64,000 nucleotides of DNA from WRAV01 sp050950205 (GTDB lineage: Bacteria; Bacillota; Clostridia; Oscillospirales; Ruminococcaceae). Both the position numbers and the translations under genes were made by a program. This document shows positions 24,825 to 32,707 of the stretch, piece after piece. Under the pieces are notes generated by a model. It was not told the DNA's origin and ran no database searches. It saw only the letters and a list, made by a program, of their open reading frames with translations. Positions within the stretch are counted from its first letter, which is position 1. Each line of letters opens with the position of its first letter. The DNA lies in contig JBMNHF010000007.1 of NCBI GenBank assembly GCA_050950205.1, forward strand, positions 62,001-126,000. Reading direction: 5' to 3'.

Positions 24825-25853
24825 GTGACGTTAAAAGAGATAGCGGCAAAGGTGGGTGTTTCCATTTCCACGGTGTCCCGAGTGGTAAACCAAAACAACC
24901 CAAAAGCTGCCAGCCCGGAAATCCAGAGGAAAATATGGGACGTGGTGCGCGAAACCGGGTACATCCCCAACAAGGCTGCGCGCTCCCTTAAAAGCGGAAA
25001 CATTGCGGATATCGTTACGCCTCAGCCAAAAACCATTGCTTGCATTTACGGGCGTACCGACGATACCCTTACCGACCCTTTTTTTACACATATTGCCCGC
25101 AGCGTAGAGCAGGAAGCCTTTAAAAACAACTACTTTGTCAAATACTCTTTTTCGGCCTCCGAGCTAAACAGCTCCCGGTTACACCAGCATCTGGCCGACA
25201 TAGAGGTGGACGGTGTAGTGGTGCTTGGCCGACTGCAGGACGATTTGCTTGCATTTATCAACCAGCACTGTTCCAATGTAGTGTATACCGGGCTTAACCC
25301 CATATCCTCTCAGGTGGACCAGGTCATCTGCGAGGGCTACGATGCCGCTTTGGCGGCTATGGATTACCTGATGGAACTGGGACATACCAAAATTGCCTAT
25401 ATTGGAGAACAGCATAAGGAAATTCGCTATTATGCCTATAAAGACAGCCTAAAAAAGCATGGCATTGAATTTTCCCCATCCAGGGTTGTGGATGTCATGC
25501 AGTCGTCTGAGGGGGGATACCGGGGAGCCAATGAGTTGATTTCCCGCAACACTGACATTACGGCGGTATTCTGCGCCAACGATGTCACCGCTATTGGTGC
25601 CATGCGGGCTTTTAAGGAGCATTCTATTCAGGTGCCCAGGGATATTTCCGTCATTGGGATCGATGACATTGAGACCGCACAGTACATGTCCCCCATGCTT
25701 ACCACCATCCACATCCCCCGGGATGAGTTGGGAAGGGTGGCCACCCAAACTTTGATACGGCGCATCCAAAAACTCCACCGGCTGCCGATGAAAATTTCCC
25801 TGCCCTTTTATGTGGTGAAACGCGAAAGCTGCCGCAAGCTATCTGCAAAATAG
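24825..25853 (+). CDS. LacI-family transcriptional regulator
   Basis: A 342-aa repressor or activator. The N-terminal helix-turn-helix (LKEIAAKVGVSISTVSRVVN) is followed by the hinge helix region NKAARSLKSG near 55 and a periplasmic-binding-like sensor domain (VDGVVVLGRLQ, GHTKIAYIGE, AVFCANDVTAIGAM, SVIGIDDIE). GTG 24825 is taken as the start because the HTH begins right after it. It is divergent from the 12-kb catabolic operon and is the natural candidate regulator for it, with a sugar phosphate or pathway intermediate as likely effector. Confidence 0.9.
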   Translation: MTLKEIAAKVGVSISTVSRVVNQNNPKAASPEIQRKIWDVVRETGYIPNKAARSLKSGNIADIVTPQPKTIACIYGRTDDTLTDPFFTHIARSVEQEAFKNNYFVKYSFSASELNSSRLHQHLADIEVDGVVVLGRLQDDLLAFINQHCSNVVYTGLNPISSQVDQVICEGYDAALAAMDYLMELGHTKIAYIGEQHKEIRYYAYKDSLKKHGIEFSPSRVVDVMQSSEGGYRGANELISRNTDITAVFCANDVTAIGAMRAFKEHSIQVPRDISVIGIDDIETAQYMSPMLTTIHIPRDELGRVATQTLIRRIQKLHRLPMKISLPFYVVKRESCRKLSAK

Positions 25854-25866
25854 CAGCATGGAAGAT

Positions 25867-25938
25867 CCATGAATGGCTCCGCCCACTCTTTGCTTGGTAC
25901 AGTGCTTTATCTGCCGCCAGCAACAGTTGTGCAAAGAG
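25867..25938 (-). pseudogene. Remnant of a GGDEF-domain C-terminus (24 codons)
   Basis: Minus-strand codons read FAQLLLAADKALYQAKSG, the conserved last helices of a GGDEF domain; the same words end the diguanylate cyclase at 43.0 kb (ELLLTADKALYQAKSAGRN). Nothing else of such a gene is present here. It is a decayed piece left in the gap downstream of the regulator. Confidence 0.65.
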
Positions 25939-25964
25939 AGGTCTTATTGCAGTAGAGTATAAAA

Positions 25965-25999
25965 GAACCGCAAGGCATTTTGGGCCTTGTGGTTCCTTT
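25965..25999 (+). terminator. Terminator of the LacI-family gene
   Basis: GAACCGCAAGGC (25965-25976) pairs with GCCTTGTGGTTC (25984-25995), and CTTTATTTT follows. Confidence 0.8.
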
Positions 26000-26475
26000 A
26001 TTTTGATGTTTTTTACCTGACCTCTTAATATCCCTGTTCCACCACCTTTTGTGGGGGGGATATCCCCTCCCCTTTTCTTGTCAGTCAGAAAAGAATAGAA
26101 TGCCTTGATGGGGATGGCATCTCCTTTTAAACGGTTTGGATGCGCCCTGAAACCTCGGGTGAGCATTTTGGGAATTGGCTCCCGAAGCCGAGCCATGACA
26201 ATGGAAGGGTGCAAGACCATCTCCCTGGAGTCGATTGCGGAGCTGACTTCCTGCATCCAACTGGTTTTGCACCGGATAAGCCGGAGACCATTCCCTGTTA
26301 AGGGGGTCAGGTCTCCGGCTTCTATCTTTGGCGCCTTGCTCTTAGAACTTTCTTTGTATCCCTCGTCTGTTCTAAAAGTAGTTCAAAAATAGGGCCGGAT
26401 AAATAATCCACAGAATCGGGAAATACTATAAGGAGAATGGGCTGGTTCACTACTACAAAGAAATAAGGCGGCGAC
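26000..26475. other. Intergenic stretch with one strong hairpin
   Basis: No convincing gene. An 11-bp perfect inverted repeat, AGCCGGAGACC (26279-26289) and GGTCTCCGGCT (26310-26320), is followed by TCTATCTTTG and may be a terminator or leader attenuator for the activase-related operon that starts at 26476. The other open frames here have no family similarity. Confidence 0.5.
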
Positions 26476-27390
26476 ATGACAATTGGAATCCCAAAGGCTT
26501 TGTTATATTACCGATATCAATACTTATGGCATACGTTTTTTACCCAGTTGGGCTGTCAGGTGGTTACCAGTGGCTCCACCTGCCAAACCACGCTAACCCA
26601 AGGAGTTGCCCTTTCGGTAGGGGAATGTTGCCTGCCCGTCAAGCTGTTTATGGGACATGTGGCAAGTCTCATCGGGCGTTGCGATCTGATCCTGGTGCCG
26701 AGATTTGAAACCCTGGATAAAAACGAAGAGTTTTGTGTGCGATTTTGGGGCTTGCCGGATGTGGTGGGCAACACCTTTCCCCATGCCCCTATGCTCAGCT
26801 ATAACCTCAAAGGTCATAGAAAAAGCTGCCAGGTACGGGAGTTTCTCACGATGGGAAAACGCCTGGGCAAAGCCCCGGTGCAGGTATTACGGGCGTATCG
26901 TCACGCAGTGCAGGAACAGCTGCGGCAAGACCACCTTGCCCAGAAAAGGCAAGCATCCTTATTGGCCTCCCCCGCCCCCAAAGTTTTGCTGGCCGGACAG
27001 CCCTACCTCATTCACGATGCCTATACCGGTGCACCCCTCACCCGAATGATCCAGCAGCAGGGAGGTGTTCCTGTTTTTGCAGATCGATTCGACCCCAAGG
27101 CCTGCAAAGCACACTCCAGGGCTATTTCCAAGGATTTGTACTGGGGCGTCAACAAAGAAATCATTGGGGCCATTCCCTTGGCGAAACAGCAGGTAGACGG
27201 TGTGCTGCTGATCACCGCATTTCCCTGCGGGACCGATTCTCTGGTCAATGAGTTGGTGCTGCGGCGAATTCGGGATATTCCCATCGCTCAGATTGTGTTG
27301 GACGAGCATCAGGGAGAAGCGGGACTGCAAACCCGCATGGAGTGCTTTATGGATATTCTGCACGAAAGGAGAGGATCCCGTGCCCGGTAA
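26476..27390 (+). CDS. Acyl-CoA dehydratase activase-related protein (DUF2229-type)
   Basis: A 304-aa protein of the family usually annotated as CoA-substrate-specific enzyme activase-related. It starts with the typical MTIGIPKALLYYRYQYLW and contains a run of conserved cysteines (positions 27, 36, 50, 51) that could hold an iron-sulfur cluster, then ITAFPCGTDSLVNE near 248 and VLDEHQGEAGLQTR near 275. Related domains are fused into one very long polypeptide in many Clostridia. It overlaps the next gene by 11 nt. The biochemical role of this subfamily is not established. Confidence 0.75.
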   Translation: MTIGIPKALLYYRYQYLWHTFFTQLGCQVVTSGSTCQTTLTQGVALSVGECCLPVKLFMGHVASLIGRCDLILVPRFETLDKNEEFCVRFWGLPDVVGNTFPHAPMLSYNLKGHRKSCQVREFLTMGKRLGKAPVQVLRAYRHAVQEQLRQDHLAQKRQASLLASPAPKVLLAGQPYLIHDAYTGAPLTRMIQQQGGVPVFADRFDPKACKAHSRAISKDLYWGVNKEIIGAIPLAKQQVDGVLLITAFPCGTDSLVNELVLRRIRDIPIAQIVLDEHQGEAGLQTRMECFMDILHERRGSRAR

Positions 27391-28495
27391 ACTGGCCATC
27401 AGCTTTCCTCACTTGGGGGATTACAGCATTGTATTTGCGCAGTTGATTGGGCATCTGTTCCCCCATGCTAAAGTTTTTCCCGCCCCGCCCATAACCCAAA
27501 AAACAGTGGAACTGGGCAGCCGCTACAGCCCCGATTTTGTCTGCTCCCCTTTTAAATACAATTTGGGCAATTATATCGAAGCTTTGGAGCAGGGGGCAAA
27601 CGTTCTGGTTCAAACCGGAATGGGTTGCCGTTACGGCTATTACGGCGAGCTGCAGGAGCAGATTTTGCGGGATTTAGGGTATACATTCCAGTTTGTCTGC
27701 CTTTCCCGGGAGCGGGCAAAACCTCTGGAAATTTACCGCAGGGTGCGAAAGCTGGGCTGTACTCTCTCCTTCTCCCGTATGCTTCAGGCGCTGTTGCTGG
27801 CCTGTGAGAGCATCCGGGAGATGGACCGCTATGAATACTGGATGCGAGAACAAGTGGCATTCGAAACCGTTCCCGGCTCCTTTGAGAGGGTGCGCCAACA
27901 ACTGTTTGAACAGATTGCCAACGCAAACTCCCTGCGGGATTTGCAGCGAGCCAAAGCTGGATGCCGAAAGGCAGCGGCAGCCTTAGAGACAGAACCTCCC
28001 CAACATCTCCTACGGGTGGGCATTGTGGGGGATCTTTACACCCTGATGGAACCTTCCAGCAATTTTTTTGTGGAGCAACAGCTCATCCAAGAAGGAATAT
28101 CGGTCAGCCGGGCCATGGGGGTGTGGTTTTTGCTGTTTGGAAAAAATCACAGACAGGCACTCAAAGACAGCGGGCCCTATCTGGACTACATGGTGGGAGC
28201 CAACGGTGTAGACAGTGTTTCGCAAAGCCTTGCCTATGCCCGAAAAGGGTACGACGGCATCATACACATGAAATCCTTTGGTTGTATTCCCGAATTAAAT
28301 GCAACACCGGCGCTGATGAATCTTTCCCGGGACTGGGATATCCCCATCCTGCATCTGAGCTTTGATTCCCACACCAGTGAAACGGGAGTGCAAACCCGTT
28401 TGGAAGCATTTGCCGATATGATTCGCATGAAAAAGGAGGAGGAAGCAGTTGCAAACAGCCAGTTTGGGCGTGGATATCGGTTCGGTATCCACTAA
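27380..28495 (+). CDS. 2-hydroxyacyl-CoA dehydratase-like protein (HgdB/DUF2229-related)
   Basis: A 371-aa protein. GTG 27380 is the start, since AGGAGAGG lies at 27369-27376 and the frame upstream lies inside the previous gene. Features are KLAISFPHLGDYS at the N-terminus, SPDFVCSPFKYNLGNYIEAL near 50, QTGMGCRYGYYGE near 78, VGIVGDLYTLMEPSSNFFVE near 215 and SFGCIPELNATP near 298. The scattered cysteines resemble the [4Fe-4S] ligands of dehydratase subunits. It overlaps the activase gene by 47 nt. Substrate unknown. Confidence 0.75.
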   Translation: MPGKLAISFPHLGDYSIVFAQLIGHLFPHAKVFPAPPITQKTVELGSRYSPDFVCSPFKYNLGNYIEALEQGANVLVQTGMGCRYGYYGELQEQILRDLGYTFQFVCLSRERAKPLEIYRRVRKLGCTLSFSRMLQALLLACESIREMDRYEYWMREQVAFETVPGSFERVRQQLFEQIANANSLRDLQRAKAGCRKAAAALETEPPQHLLRVGIVGDLYTLMEPSSNFFVEQQLIQEGISVSRAMGVWFLLFGKNHRQALKDSGPYLDYMVGANGVDSVSQSLAYARKGYDGIIHMKSFGCIPELNATPALMNLSRDWDIPILHLSFDSHTSETGVQTRLEAFADMIRMKKEEEAVANSQFGRGYRFGIH

Positions 28496-29408
28496 AGGGG
28501 TTGTCCTTTCCCAAGGCGGCGAGATTCTAGCTTCGGAGTATGTGTGGACCGAAGGGGACCCGGTGGCCGCCACCCAAAAAATCATCCGCTCGCTGAAAAA
28601 ACAACTTCCTCCCTCGGTGTGGATTGGGTCGGTGGGAACCACAGGTTCGGCCCGCAGGCTGATTGGCGCCATGCTGGAGGCAGATGTTGTCAAAAACGAA
28701 ATTACCGCCCATGCCAGAGGAACCCTTGCCCGCTACCCCAACGTGCGCACCATCATCGAAATCGGCGGGCAGGACTCCAAACTCATCCTGATTCAGGGCG
28801 GTGTGGTCACCGACTATGCCATGAACACCCTTTGCGCTGCCGGCACCGGTGCTTTTCTCTCCTCACAGGCAAAGCGGTTGGGAATTGCGGTGGAGGAGCT
28901 GGGCGATGTGGCATTGCGGTCCAAGTGTCCGGCCAAAATCGCTGCCCGCTGCACCGTCTTTGCCGAATCCGATTTGGTGCACAAGGCACAGGCAGGGTAT
29001 GCCAAGGAAGATTTGGTGGCGGGACTTTGCAATGCGGTGGTTCTGAACTACCTAAACAATGTAGGCAAAGGCAAGCAAATCTTGGAACCCATTGTATTTC
29101 AGGGTGGTGTGAGCAAGAATAAAGGTGTGGTGCAAGCCTTCCAACTGGAATTGGGAAGCAAAATTTATGTGGACTGTCATTCCCACCTGATGGGAGCGAT
29201 GGGGGCAGCACTGCTCTCCCAAGGGGCCAATCGCCCCAAACCCTTTGATTGTGAGATTGTGGATCTGCATTTTCAGACCGGGGCCCATACCTGCCCGGGC
29301 TGCCCTAATCATTGCGAGATTATTTCGTTTTATCGCGACGGTTCCTTGCTGGACAGCTGGGGCAACCGTTGTGAGAAAGGACTTGGTCAAAAGGAGAATG
29401 TATCGTGA
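28449..29408 (+). CDS. Acyl-CoA dehydratase activase (HgdC/BcrA-BadF ATPase family)
   Basis: A 319-aa ATPase of the ASKHA fold which, in its family, drives an electron into a 2-hydroxyacyl-CoA dehydratase. Motifs are GVDIGSVSTK (7-16), IEIGGQDSK (103-111), NTLCAAGTGAFL (126-137) and KCPAKIAARCTVFAESDL (159-176). Cys129 and Cys168 match the two cysteines by which the homodimer holds its [4Fe-4S] cluster. An extra CPGCPNHC cluster near residue 284 could bind another metal. Start TTG 28449 has AGGAGGAAGCAG in front. It overlaps both neighbours, so the three genes are one translational unit. Confidence 0.9.
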   Translation: MQTASLGVDIGSVSTKGVVLSQGGEILASEYVWTEGDPVAATQKIIRSLKKQLPPSVWIGSVGTTGSARRLIGAMLEADVVKNEITAHARGTLARYPNVRTIIEIGGQDSKLILIQGGVVTDYAMNTLCAAGTGAFLSSQAKRLGIAVEELGDVALRSKCPAKIAARCTVFAESDLVHKAQAGYAKEDLVAGLCNAVVLNYLNNVGKGKQILEPIVFQGGVSKNKGVVQAFQLELGSKIYVDCHSHLMGAMGAALLSQGANRPKPFDCEIVDLHFQTGAHTCPGCPNHCEIISFYRDGSLLDSWGNRCEKGLGQKENVS

Positions 29409-29707
29409 ATCAACAGCCGGATATGAGTCAACTGCCCATGATGGCAATGAAGGATATTCCCACACCCAACCCAGATGCCCAGCAGATTACCGCACTGGTA
29501 AAGGAACAGGGCCGGGTTACCGGGTACCAGTTATCCGACGGGCGCATTTTAAACAAAGCCGATGCCGTTCAACTGGCGCGGCAGGGTGGAATTCGCGGGG
29601 TAGGGATATCCTCCCGAAAAGGCAACGAGTACCTCAAATCCCTGCCGGATCAGCAGGAGTCCAACAATTTGGGCAACCTGCCATCGGTGACGCCACCCAT
29701 GTCCTAG
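29405..29707 (+). CDS. DUF3892 family protein
   Basis: A 100-aa protein beginning MNQQPDMSQLPMMAMK. Its middle, ALVKEQGRVTGYQLSDGR then ILNKADAVQLARQGGI, is the DUF3892 pattern, a small domain of unknown function common in spore-forming Firmicutes. GTG 29405 overlaps the activase stop as GTGA and follows AAAGGAGAATG. It is the last gene before a strong terminator. Confidence 0.75.
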   Translation: MNQQPDMSQLPMMAMKDIPTPNPDAQQITALVKEQGRVTGYQLSDGRILNKADAVQLARQGGIRGVGISSRKGNEYLKSLPDQQESNNLGNLPSVTPPMS

Positions 29708-29729
29708 TTCTGCTCTCCCATCCATGAAG

Positions 29730-29760
29730 AAAACCCCGCAGCCGATGCGGGGTTTTCTGT
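29730..29760. terminator. Bidirectional terminator
   Basis: AAAACCCCGCA (29730-29740) pairs with TGCGGGGTTTT (29746-29756). Both sides carry T-rich sequence, so it can end the activase operon on the plus strand and the small Cys-rich gene on the minus strand. A second hairpin (29772-29794) lies just after it. Confidence 0.85.
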
Positions 29761-29810
29761 GAAAGAGTAAGCGGTCGGACCAAGCGTCTGACCGTTTGTG
29801 ATGCCATTGG

Positions 29811-29930
29811 TTACCAGAAAAACCGGCAGCATCTCCGGTTGCATCCCCAGTTCCACCAGGAGCTGCAGCCACCGTTCCAGCAGGATCCGCAACCGCAGTT
29901 GCATCGGTTACACCAACTGTTACACCACAT
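29811..29930 (-). CDS. Cys/Trp-rich 39-aa miniprotein (candidate)
   Basis: A 40-codon frame with GGGGGTGA four bases before ATG 29930. The product has 10 cysteines, 7 tryptophans and many Asn/Gly residues in 39 positions, for example MWCNSWCNRCNCGCGSCW. It has no Lys, Asp or Glu. Such composition resembles disulfide- or metal-rich structural peptides such as spore-coat or cuticle-type proteins, and it does not look like random read-through. It ends just before the bidirectional terminator. I recognise no family; it could be a spurious frame, but the ribosome-binding site and terminator argue for a gene. Confidence 0.5.
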   Translation of the reverse strand: MWCNSWCNRCNCGCGSCWNGGCSSWWNWGCNRRCCRFFW

Positions 29931-29972
29931 AATGTCACCCCCAAATAAGATGCCCCCTACAGGGCTGATACC

Positions 29973-29999
29973 ATTATATGAATCAAAACAAAAGAGGGT
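29973..29999 (-). promoter_or_regulatory. Possible sporulation-type promoter of the Cys-rich ORF
   Basis: On the minus strand an ACC (29997-29999) stands 16 bp before CATATAATG. This loosely fits the mother-cell sigma-K layout (AC, about 16 bp, CATAnnnTA) better than a vegetative one, because no TTGACA-like box is present. Tentative. The DNA from here to 30186 holds nothing else I recognise. Confidence 0.25.
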
Positions 30000-30186
30000 G
30001 AGGTGAAGGGCCTAGCGATTCCCATAGCCGATTTGCATTGTACAAGCCAATGATGGTCTTTTCACTCATTTATGTAATAACCGGGAATCGGCTCTGCAGC
30101 AAAAGACAAATATCCTTCTTATTGGTTATGCCTTTATTTCGCCGAATTCACAACTTCTGCCCAAGAAAGATTCCTTTGGGTACCGC

Positions 30187-30639
30187 TTAGTGGTGGTCCT
30201 CATCGGCTTCGGCCTTTGTCTTGTGAATGGTGCCGTGGGGATGATGAGGCGGTGCATAAATGGAGTAGAGCTTTAAGGGACGTCTGCCTGTGTTGACAAT
30301 GTTATGCCACATGCCTGCCGGAACCAAGACCACATCGTTTTGGGAAACACATTTTTGAAACTCCATATTCTCTTTGCAGGGGCCCATTTTCACCACGCCC
30401 TGCCCTGCTTCCACCCGGATAAACTGATCGGTGTCTGGGTGTATTTCCAGTCCGATCTCGCCGCCTGTGGGGATGCACATCAGGGTAAGCTGCAGATAAT
30501 GGCCCGTCCACAAGGCCCGGCGAAAACATAGGTTGTGCTGTGTTGCGCTGTTGATGTTGATTACAAAGGGATCCGGACCAAAGTCACAATTATGATCCAC
30601 ATGGTGCTCCATTTCCCTGTGTGTCACATACCGATTCAT
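30187..30639 (-). CDS. Cupin-domain protein
   Basis: A 150-aa single-domain cupin. The first motif, GGEIGLEIHPDTDQFIRVEAG, gives the H-x-(4)-E-type metal ligands near residues 59-75; the second, VPAGMWHNIVNTG, has the second histidine near 110. The C-terminus is His-rich (PPHHPHG and DEDHH). AAGGAGATTG precedes ATG 30639. It is a single gene between two terminators; metal and substrate are unknown. Confidence 0.88.
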   Translation of the reverse strand: MNRYVTHREMEHHVDHNCDFGPDPFVININSATQHNLCFRRALWTGHYLQLTLMCIPTGGEIGLEIHPDTDQFIRVEAGQGVVKMGPCKENMEFQKCVSQNDVVLVPAGMWHNIVNTGRRPLKLYSIYAPPHHPHGTIHKTKAEADEDHH

Positions 30640-30826
30640 AACAATCTCCTTTCATGGTGTTGTTATTATCATATGCCGCCATCCAAAGGGAGGTGTAAAA
30701 AGCGCAACAACGCTTACTATTTTGGGGGAGCACCCGGGGACTTCGCAGGGAGAAAAGGTGATTTGATCTGTTTTGGTTGTTCTTTTAACCACCTCTTTCG
30801 ACCTTGGAAGATTAATAGGAAATAAC

Positions 30827-30856
30827 TTGTAATTTTGTCGAAAAAGCTGCTATAAT
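30827..30856 (+). promoter_or_regulatory. Promoter of the hemerythrin-CheX operon
   Basis: TTGTAA (30827-30832), an 18-bp spacer and TATAAT (30851-30856), about 40 nt before the hemerythrin ribosome-binding site. Confidence 0.6.
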
Positions 30857-30903
30857 ACAAGCAGAATACCGCCTCTATGAGAGGAGAAAGGGCAGGAAGG
30901 TTT

Positions 30904-31332
30904 ATGTTTTGGAAAGATAAGTACCGGCTGGGCGTTACTCTCATTGACAGGGAACATCAGGAGCTGTTCCAGCGTGTGGAAGCCTTTATGAAAATCCTTC
31001 GTTCCACCCAATCCTGGGAAGACAAAGTCCATGAGTTGAATGAGACGCTGGAGTTCATGAAGGGTTATGTGGTGGAGCACTTCAGCCATGAGGAGGAGTA
31101 TCAGAAAAAAATCGGGTACCCCGGCCTGGAAGCCCATAAAAAGAAGCACGATGACATGGTGCAGTATGTGGCAGGGGTGTCGGAACAATACGAGAAAAGT
31201 GGTTTTGATGAGCAGTTAATGCAGCAGTTTGGGGGCAGACTCTTGGCATGGCTTGTAAACCATGTGGCTGTGGAAGATCAGCGTATTGCTTCTTATGCCA
31301 TTGAACAGGGGGTGGCGGGAGATGAAATCTAA
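30904..31332 (+). CDS. Bacteriohemerythrin
   Basis: A 142-aa non-heme di-iron oxygen-binding protein. Its ligand set is visible: LIDREHQELF near residue 17, HFSHEEEYQ near 58, GLEAHKKKHDDM near 74 and WLVNHVAVED near 117. ATG 30904 (MFWKDKYRLG) is the family start and follows GGCAGGAAGG. In anaerobes these proteins buffer or sense oxygen. The 3' end overlaps the CheX-like gene by 11 nt, so oxygen binding and a chemotaxis-phosphatase homologue are made together. Confidence 0.92.
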   Translation: MFWKDKYRLGVTLIDREHQELFQRVEAFMKILRSTQSWEDKVHELNETLEFMKGYVVEHFSHEEEYQKKIGYPGLEAHKKKHDDMVQYVAGVSEQYEKSGFDEQLMQQFGGRLLAWLVNHVAVEDQRIASYAIEQGVAGDEI

Positions 31333-31768
31333 GTTGTATGCTCCGTTTTTAAACGCCACTTGTCAGGTTTTGCAAACCATGCTGGATCTTACCGATATTA
31401 CCGAGCGCCCGGCAGAACAGTTTGATGCACAGGATTATCTGGATATCTCGGTAGGCGTGACAGGGGATTTGGAGGGCACCGTTACATATCGTTTTCCCAA
31501 AGAAACCTCGCTGAATGTAGTTCAAATTCTCAGCGGAATGGAAATGAATGATGTGGATGATTTTGTAGCCTCCGCTGTTGCCGAGATTGCCAATATTATC
31601 AGCGGTACCGTTATGACTCTGCTGTCCGCCGATCACCTTACCTGCGACATTTTGCCTCCGGTGCAGGGTAAGGCAGACGACTCCAAAGAATACAGTCAGC
31701 GCACCCAGTGCTGCGTTTCCACCTCCGCCGGAGATATTTGTCTGGATATTGCCCTAAATAAAGTGTAA
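31322..31768 (+). CDS. CheX-like phosphatase-domain protein
   Basis: A 148-aa CheX/CheC-type domain. Signatures are VGVTGDLEGTVTYRFP (near residue 43) and the catalytic-helix pattern VASAVAEIANIISGTVM (near 82), with the expected Glu and Asn. Family members dephosphorylate CheY-P or related response regulators. ATG 31322 lies inside the hemerythrin gene; upstream codons in the frame have no similarity. No other chemotaxis genes are in the window. A terminator follows directly. Confidence 0.85.
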   Translation: MKSKLYAPFLNATCQVLQTMLDLTDITERPAEQFDAQDYLDISVGVTGDLEGTVTYRFPKETSLNVVQILSGMEMNDVDDFVASAVAEIANIISGTVMTLLSADHLTCDILPPVQGKADDSKEYSQRTQCCVSTSAGDICLDIALNKV

Positions 31769-31781
31769 TTTTTGCATCACC

Positions 31782-31816
31782 AAAGCCATCGCTTTCAGGC
31801 GACGGCTTTTCTTTTT
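31782..31816 (+). terminator. Terminator of the hemerythrin-CheX operon
   Basis: AAAGCCATCGC (31782-31792) pairs with GCGACGGCTTT (31799-31809) with one mismatch, followed by TCTTTTTT. Confidence 0.85.
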
Positions 31817-31914
31817 TCCCCGCAGCAAAATAGAAACAATACATTAAATTTTACTGCTGTTTTTTGGATTTCCTATTGCAAAAACCATAATAAGTCTGAA
31901 ATTCCTAAAAGTTT

Positions 31915-31942
31915 TGCAAATAAAAAAATATATGTTATGATA
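31915..31942 (+). promoter_or_regulatory. Promoter of the L25/Ctc gene
   Basis: TTGCAA (31915-31920), a 16-bp spacer and TATGAT (31937-31942), about 90 nt before the start codon. Confidence 0.5.
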
Positions 31943-32038
31943 ATAGGAGAAAAATTCATTTCTCTTCCATTTTGGGATATTGTAGAGATGTAATGGACTA
32001 TACTCTTTCCATAAATGCATATTATAGGAGGTAATACA

Positions 32039-32629
32039 ATGGAACTTTTAAAAGCAGAATATCGAGACATGAATATAAAGGCCAAAAAGCTGAGAAAAAT
32101 GGGCCTTGTTCCATGCTCTATCTATGGAATTGACTTGGAAGAATCTGTGCACATTCAAATTCCCCTATCCGATGTCAGTCGTTTTCTCAACCGAAAATTA
32201 AAGGGGAGCACTCTTACCATAGATGTTGGCGACAAAAAGTACAATGTGCTGTACAAAAATGTCAGCCGCGAGGCCCCCAGCCAACAGATTGAGCATCTGG
32301 AATTCCAGCACCTGGTGGCGGACGAAGCCATTAACAGCGTGGTACAGATTGTGCTGCTCAACAAAGAAAAGAACCCCAACATGGTGCAGCAGCATATTGA
32401 AGAGATTCCCTACAACGCATTGCCCGCCCATCTGGTGGAACAGGTTACCATCGATCTGGATGGTATGGAACCCGGAACCAGTGTGAAAATAGAGGATCTG
32501 GATATTGCAAAGAACGAAAACATCAAGCTTTTGGTTCCGGAGGATACTCTGATTCTCAACGTTGTGGAAGCCAGCAGAACAGCGGCTCCCGCAGATGAGG
32601 ACGAGGAAGAGGCGGAAGAAGAAGCGTAA
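32039..32629 (+). CDS. rplY: Ribosomal protein L25/general stress protein Ctc
   Basis: A 196-aa two-domain L25 (Ctc type). The N-terminal 5S-rRNA-binding domain (MELLKAEYRDMNIKAKKLRK, PCSIYG) is joined to the C-terminal beta domain (EEIPYNALPAHLVEQVTIDL, then EPGTSVKIEDLDI). A strongly acidic tail ends the protein. ATG 32039 has AGGAGGTAATACA upstream. It is a single gene with its own promoter and terminator. Confidence 0.93.
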   Translation: MELLKAEYRDMNIKAKKLRKMGLVPCSIYGIDLEESVHIQIPLSDVSRFLNRKLKGSTLTIDVGDKKYNVLYKNVSREAPSQQIEHLEFQHLVADEAINSVVQIVLLNKEKNPNMVQQHIEEIPYNALPAHLVEQVTIDLDGMEPGTSVKIEDLDIAKNENIKLLVPEDTLILNVVEASRTAAPADEDEEEAEEEA

Positions 32630-32661
32630 AGCCGCCTGACACCCTTGCTACAGCAAAAAGC

Positions 32662-32697
32662 AAAAAACCGCTTAAACAAAAGTTTAGGCGGTTTTTT
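32662..32697. terminator. Terminator shared by convergent genes
   Basis: AAAAAACCGC (32662-32671) pairs with GCGGTTTTTT (32688-32697), extended by TTAAAC/GTTTA. The A-run and T-run let it work for L25 and for the convergent oxidoreductase. Confidence 0.88.
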
Positions 32698-32707
32698 GAT
32701 GAGTGAA

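Noticed and set aside
25699..26256. 185-codon minus-strand frame after the LacI-family gene
   Set aside because: Only a 24-codon segment has family similarity (GGDEF end); the rest has none, it overlaps the LacI gene and it has no ribosome-binding site.
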